Shown piece by piece: positions 61,644 to 64,000 of a DNA stretch of 64,000 bases. A program made the translations under genes and the position numbers. The stretch lies in assembly GCF_002217755.1 (NCBI RefSeq), contig NZ_BCFL01000023.1:186001-250000 (forward strand), in the 5' to 3' direction. Within the stretch, counting starts at the first letter, position 1. Each line of letters begins with the position of its first letter. Source of the stretch: Streptomyces hyaluromycini (GTDB lineage Bacteria; Actinomycetota; Actinomycetes; Streptomycetales; Streptomycetaceae). Under the pieces are notes generated by a model that ran no database searches, was not told the origin of the DNA, and saw only the letters and a program-made list of their open reading frames with translations.

Positions 61644-62855
61644 ATGAACGGTGCCGCCGAGCGTTCACGACTGCCCTTCGCACGGCCGAACGTGCTCGAT
61701 CTCGCGCCTCTGTACGAGGTGCTGCGCCGCGAGGCGCCGATCACGCCGGTCACCACGCCAGCCGGGGATCCGGCCTGGCTGGTCACCCGTTTCGACGAGG
61801 TGCGCGAGCTCCTCGGCGACAAGCGGCTCTGCCGCTCCCATCCCGAGCCGGAACGGGCGTCCCGCATCACGACCGCCGCCGTGCAGGAGGGTCCTTCGGG
61901 CGACTACGCCACCGAGGAGGCCGACCACACCCGGATGCGCCGGCTGCTGACCCCGGCCTTCTCCGCCAAGCGCATGGTGATGCTCTCCGATCATGTACGG
62001 CACCTGGTCGACGGCTGTGTCGACCGGCTGCAGGCCGAGCGGGACGCCGCCCCCGACGGGGTGGTCGACCTGCATGCCGGGCTGGCCTTCCCGGTGCCGG
62101 TCGCCGTCATCTGCCGACTGCTCGGCGCGCCCGAGAGCGACCGCGAGTACTTCGCCTCGCTGTCGGGACGCATGGCCGACTACGCCATCGGGGACGAAGC
62201 CGAACGGGCGCGGGACGAGTTCAACGACTACATGACCACCCTCGCCGAGGCCAAGCGCGCCCGGCCGGGCGAGGACGTCATCTCCGACCTCGTACGCGCG
62301 CAGAGCGCCGACGCGGACTTCGACTACGCCGAGATGATCAGGCTCTGCGTGGGGCTGCTGTTCGCCGGGCACGAGACCACCGTCAACCGCATCGGGCTGG
62401 GCACGCTCTTCCTGCTGACCCGCCCCGGCCAGTGGCGGGCGCTGACCGCCGACCCCGCCGGCCGGGTCAACGCCACCGTCGAGGAGATCATGCGCCTGGG
62501 CGCGCCCGGCGACCTCGGTCTGCTGCGTTACGCCCACACCGACGTCGACGTCGCCGGGGTCACCATCCGGAGCGGCGACGCCGTGATCCTCTCCGTCAAC
62601 TCGGCCAACCGCGACGCGGCCGTCTATACCGACGCCGAGACGTTCGACCCCGACCGTCCGGAACGGGGCCATCTCGGATTCGGCCACGGCTCGCACTTCT
62701 GCATCGGAGCGAGCCTGGCCCGCACGGAGCTGCGCATCGTCTTCGCCGCCCTGGCCGAGCGCCTGCCCGGGCTGCGGCTGGCCAAGGACGTCGACGAGCT
62801 CAAGGTGCGCACCACCCTCACCGGCGGGGTCAGCGAGCTGCCCGTGACCTGGTGA
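61644..62855 (+). CDS. cytochrome P450
   Basis: Soluble bacterial P450 of 403 residues. The ATG at 61644 follows CAGGAGGAGG; an upstream GTG is less likely. The I-helix oxygen motif is AGHETT (residues 241-246), ExxR is EEIMR, and the haem ligand is Cys353 in FGHGSHFCIGASLAR. A ferredoxin gene is not adjacent, so electrons come from elsewhere. Substrate unknown; local TetR control suggests induction by a small hydrophobic compound. Confidence 0.92.
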   Translation: MNGAAERSRLPFARPNVLDLAPLYEVLRREAPITPVTTPAGDPAWLVTRFDEVRELLGDKRLCRSHPEPERASRITTAAVQEGPSGDYATEEADHTRMRRLLTPAFSAKRMVMLSDHVRHLVDGCVDRLQAERDAAPDGVVDLHAGLAFPVPVAVICRLLGAPESDREYFASLSGRMADYAIGDEAERARDEFNDYMTTLAEAKRARPGEDVISDLVRAQSADADFDYAEMIRLCVGLLFAGHETTVNRIGLGTLFLLTRPGQWRALTADPAGRVNATVEEIMRLGAPGDLGLLRYAHTDVDVAGVTIRSGDAVILSVNSANRDAAVYTDAETFDPDRPERGHLGFGHGSHFCIGASLARTELRIVFAALAERLPGLRLAKDVDELKVRTTLTGGVSELPVTW

Positions 62856-62874
62856 GGGCGGCGCGCCCGTCGGG

Positions 62875-64000
62875 TCACCCCTCGTCGCGCAGCCGGGCCG
62901 CCAGGGAGGTCAGCGGCTCGGTCTCCTCGGTGTGGCCCAGGGCGGTGAGGCGGGATACCGCCCCGTCGAGGCGGGCCAGGGCGGGTGCGGGGCGTTCCAG
63001 GTAGCGGCCCTCCACGACGGCCGCGAGCCGGACGCACTCGGCCCACTCGCCGACGTGGTCCCTGTCGTGGGAGTCGGGTTCGGGTTCGCCGAGGAGGGTG
63101 AGCGCCTTGTCCAGGGCGGTCAGGGCGGTCTCGTACTCACTGGCGTAGGCGTTGACCCGCCCGTGTTCGTAGGCCAGGGCACTGTCCAGGTCGCGGCCGC
63201 GGGACTCGTACCCCGCGGTGCGGGCCTCGTCGGCGATCCGGCCGGCGTCGGCGAGCAGCGCGAGGGCGTCTGCGAGGCCCTCGGCGCCCTGCCGCTCGGC
63301 CTGGAGGCGGGCGAGTTCGCGCAGGCAGTTGCTGAGCTGCTCGTAGCGCGGCTCCCGGGCGTGCGCGGCGAGAGCCTGGTCCGCGGCCTCGCGGGCCCGG
63401 CCGAACTCGCCGGACTCGGCCAGGAGTACGGCGGTCTCCGCGGCGATCATGGCATGGCTCCCCGGGTCGTCGTCCCAGCCCGCCGACTCGGCCGCGAGGG
63501 CGGCGAACTCCGCCGTCGCCGCCTTGAGGTCCTCCCCCGCGTGCAGCGCGCGGGCGCGGGCCAGGCGCAGCTGGGCGACGAGCCGGTCGTCCAGCTCCCC
63601 GGCGGCTACGTCCGGTTCGGCCAGGAGGGAGTCGAGGAGCGCGATGCAGTCCTCGATCCGGCCCAGGTCGAGGCTGAGCTGCGCCGCGTTGCTGTAGGTG
63701 CAGAACGCGTCGAACCGGCTGCCGTGGCGCAGTTCCAGTTCCGCGGAGCGCGTCAGGTGCCGCAGCGCCTCGTCGGGGCGGCCCAGGCGCATGCAGGTCC
63801 TGGCCAGATCGCCGTGGAGGCCGGCCGTGTCGACCGTGTCGGCGGGCCATTCGGCGGCCAGGCGAACCGCCTCGGCCAGGTCCGCGTGCGCGGCCTGGGC
63901 GTCCTTGAGCCCGAGCCGGATCTTGCCGCGCAGGCCGAGTGTGCGGGGCAGGTGCCAGGCCGGGCCGTGCGCCTTCAGCCGGTCGAGGAGGGCGTCGGTC
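62875..64000 (-). CDS. tetratricopeptide-repeat protein, N-terminus beyond the window
   Basis: The frame runs open through the window edge at 64000, giving at least 375 codons of the C-terminal part; an ATG at 63792 is internal. The sequence is all-helical and Ala/Leu/Arg-rich with TPR-like pairs (DLARTCMRLGRPDEALRHLTRSAELELRHG, LSLDLGRIEDCIALLDSLL). Probably a protein-interaction scaffold or regulator. Without the N-terminus, no function can be assigned. Confidence 0.8.
   Translation of the reverse strand, partial: TDALLDRLKAHGPAWHLPRTLGLRGKIRLGLKDAQAAHADLAEAVRLAAEWPADTVDTAGLHGDLARTCMRLGRPDEALRHLTRSAELELRHGSRFDAFCTYSNAAQLSLDLGRIEDCIALLDSLLAEPDVAAGELDDRLVAQLRLARARALHAGEDLKAATAEFAALAAESAGWDDDPGSHAMIAAETAVLLAESGEFGRAREAADQALAAHAREPRYEQLSNCLRELARLQAERQGAEGLADALALLADAGRIADEARTAGYESRGRDLDSALAYEHGRVNAYASEYETALTALDKALTLLGEPEPDSHDRDHVGEWAECVRLAAVVEGRYLERPAPALARLDGAVSRLTALGHTEETEPLTSLAARLRDEG

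Overview
The window is a high-GC, densely coded stretch that reads as a Streptomyces-type chromosome. The signs are GC-rich third codon positions, GTG and TTG starts behind strong Shine-Dalgarno sequences, two sugar ABC importers without an ATPase of their own (as expected where a shared MsiK-type ATPase serves them), DasR-like sites in front of a chitinase, and one rare TTA codon. Several genes match a gene set I remember from the S. coelicolor SCO6650-SCO6655 neighbourhood. No database search was possible.

Layout. (1) 179-9558: a galactan locus with a ROK regulator, a secreted GH30 endo-beta-1,6-galactanase carrying a ricin-type lectin domain, a lipoprotein-permease-permease importer and a GH2 beta-galactosidase. 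(2) 9571-11442: a GT39-type membrane glycosyltransferase. (3) 11673-16859: a quinate/shikimate catabolic set (dehydroshikimate dehydratase fused to an HPPD-like domain, shikimate dehydrogenase, TetR regulator, MFS transporter). (4) 16925-19360: a small unknown protein, a fatty acid desaturase and an alpha/beta hydrolase. (5) 19544-29510: a cell-surface glycan locus. The minus operon has wecB, a methyltransferase, a coiled-coil protein and a double glycosyltransferase; the plus side has a glycosyltransferase, a wecC-type dehydrogenase and another glycosyltransferase. UDP-ManNAcA is the likely sugar donor. (6) 29407-33246: VOC protein, PPOX-fold protein, a TetR relic, a class C beta-lactamase-like hydrolase and a TTA-containing FAD amine oxidase.

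(7) 33302-40433 is the most interesting region. It holds a GTP cyclohydrolase II with Met120 at the residue known to switch the product to the formylated pyrimidine FAPy, and a divergent creatininase-family protein (the family of the archaeal FAPy deformylase ArfB). It also holds a four-gene operon joined by 4-bp overlaps: a degenerate PTPS/QueD homologue, a glycosyltransferase, a methyltransferase and a flippase-like membrane protein. A zinc-type dehydrogenase and a CDP-alcohol phosphatidyltransferase complete it. Together they suggest an undescribed GTP-derived, glycosylated and possibly membrane-linked metabolite.

(8) 40562-41989: copper-related YcnI and a His/Met-rich membrane protein. 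(9) 42167-48755: a beta-glucan locus (secreted GH16 with two discoidin domains, GH1 beta-glucosidase, ABC importer). (10) 48756-52524: repeats, a second EF-G (FusB type) with a Gly/Glu repeat, and a gene-poor kilobase with a tRNA-like fragment. (11) 52525-57147: MFS transporter, a broken histidine kinase next to its intact response regulator, and a GH18 chitinase behind two DasR-like sites. (12) 57235-64000: GH92 mannosidase, a TetR regulator and P450 diverging from a shared palindrome, and a TPR protein cut by the window edge.
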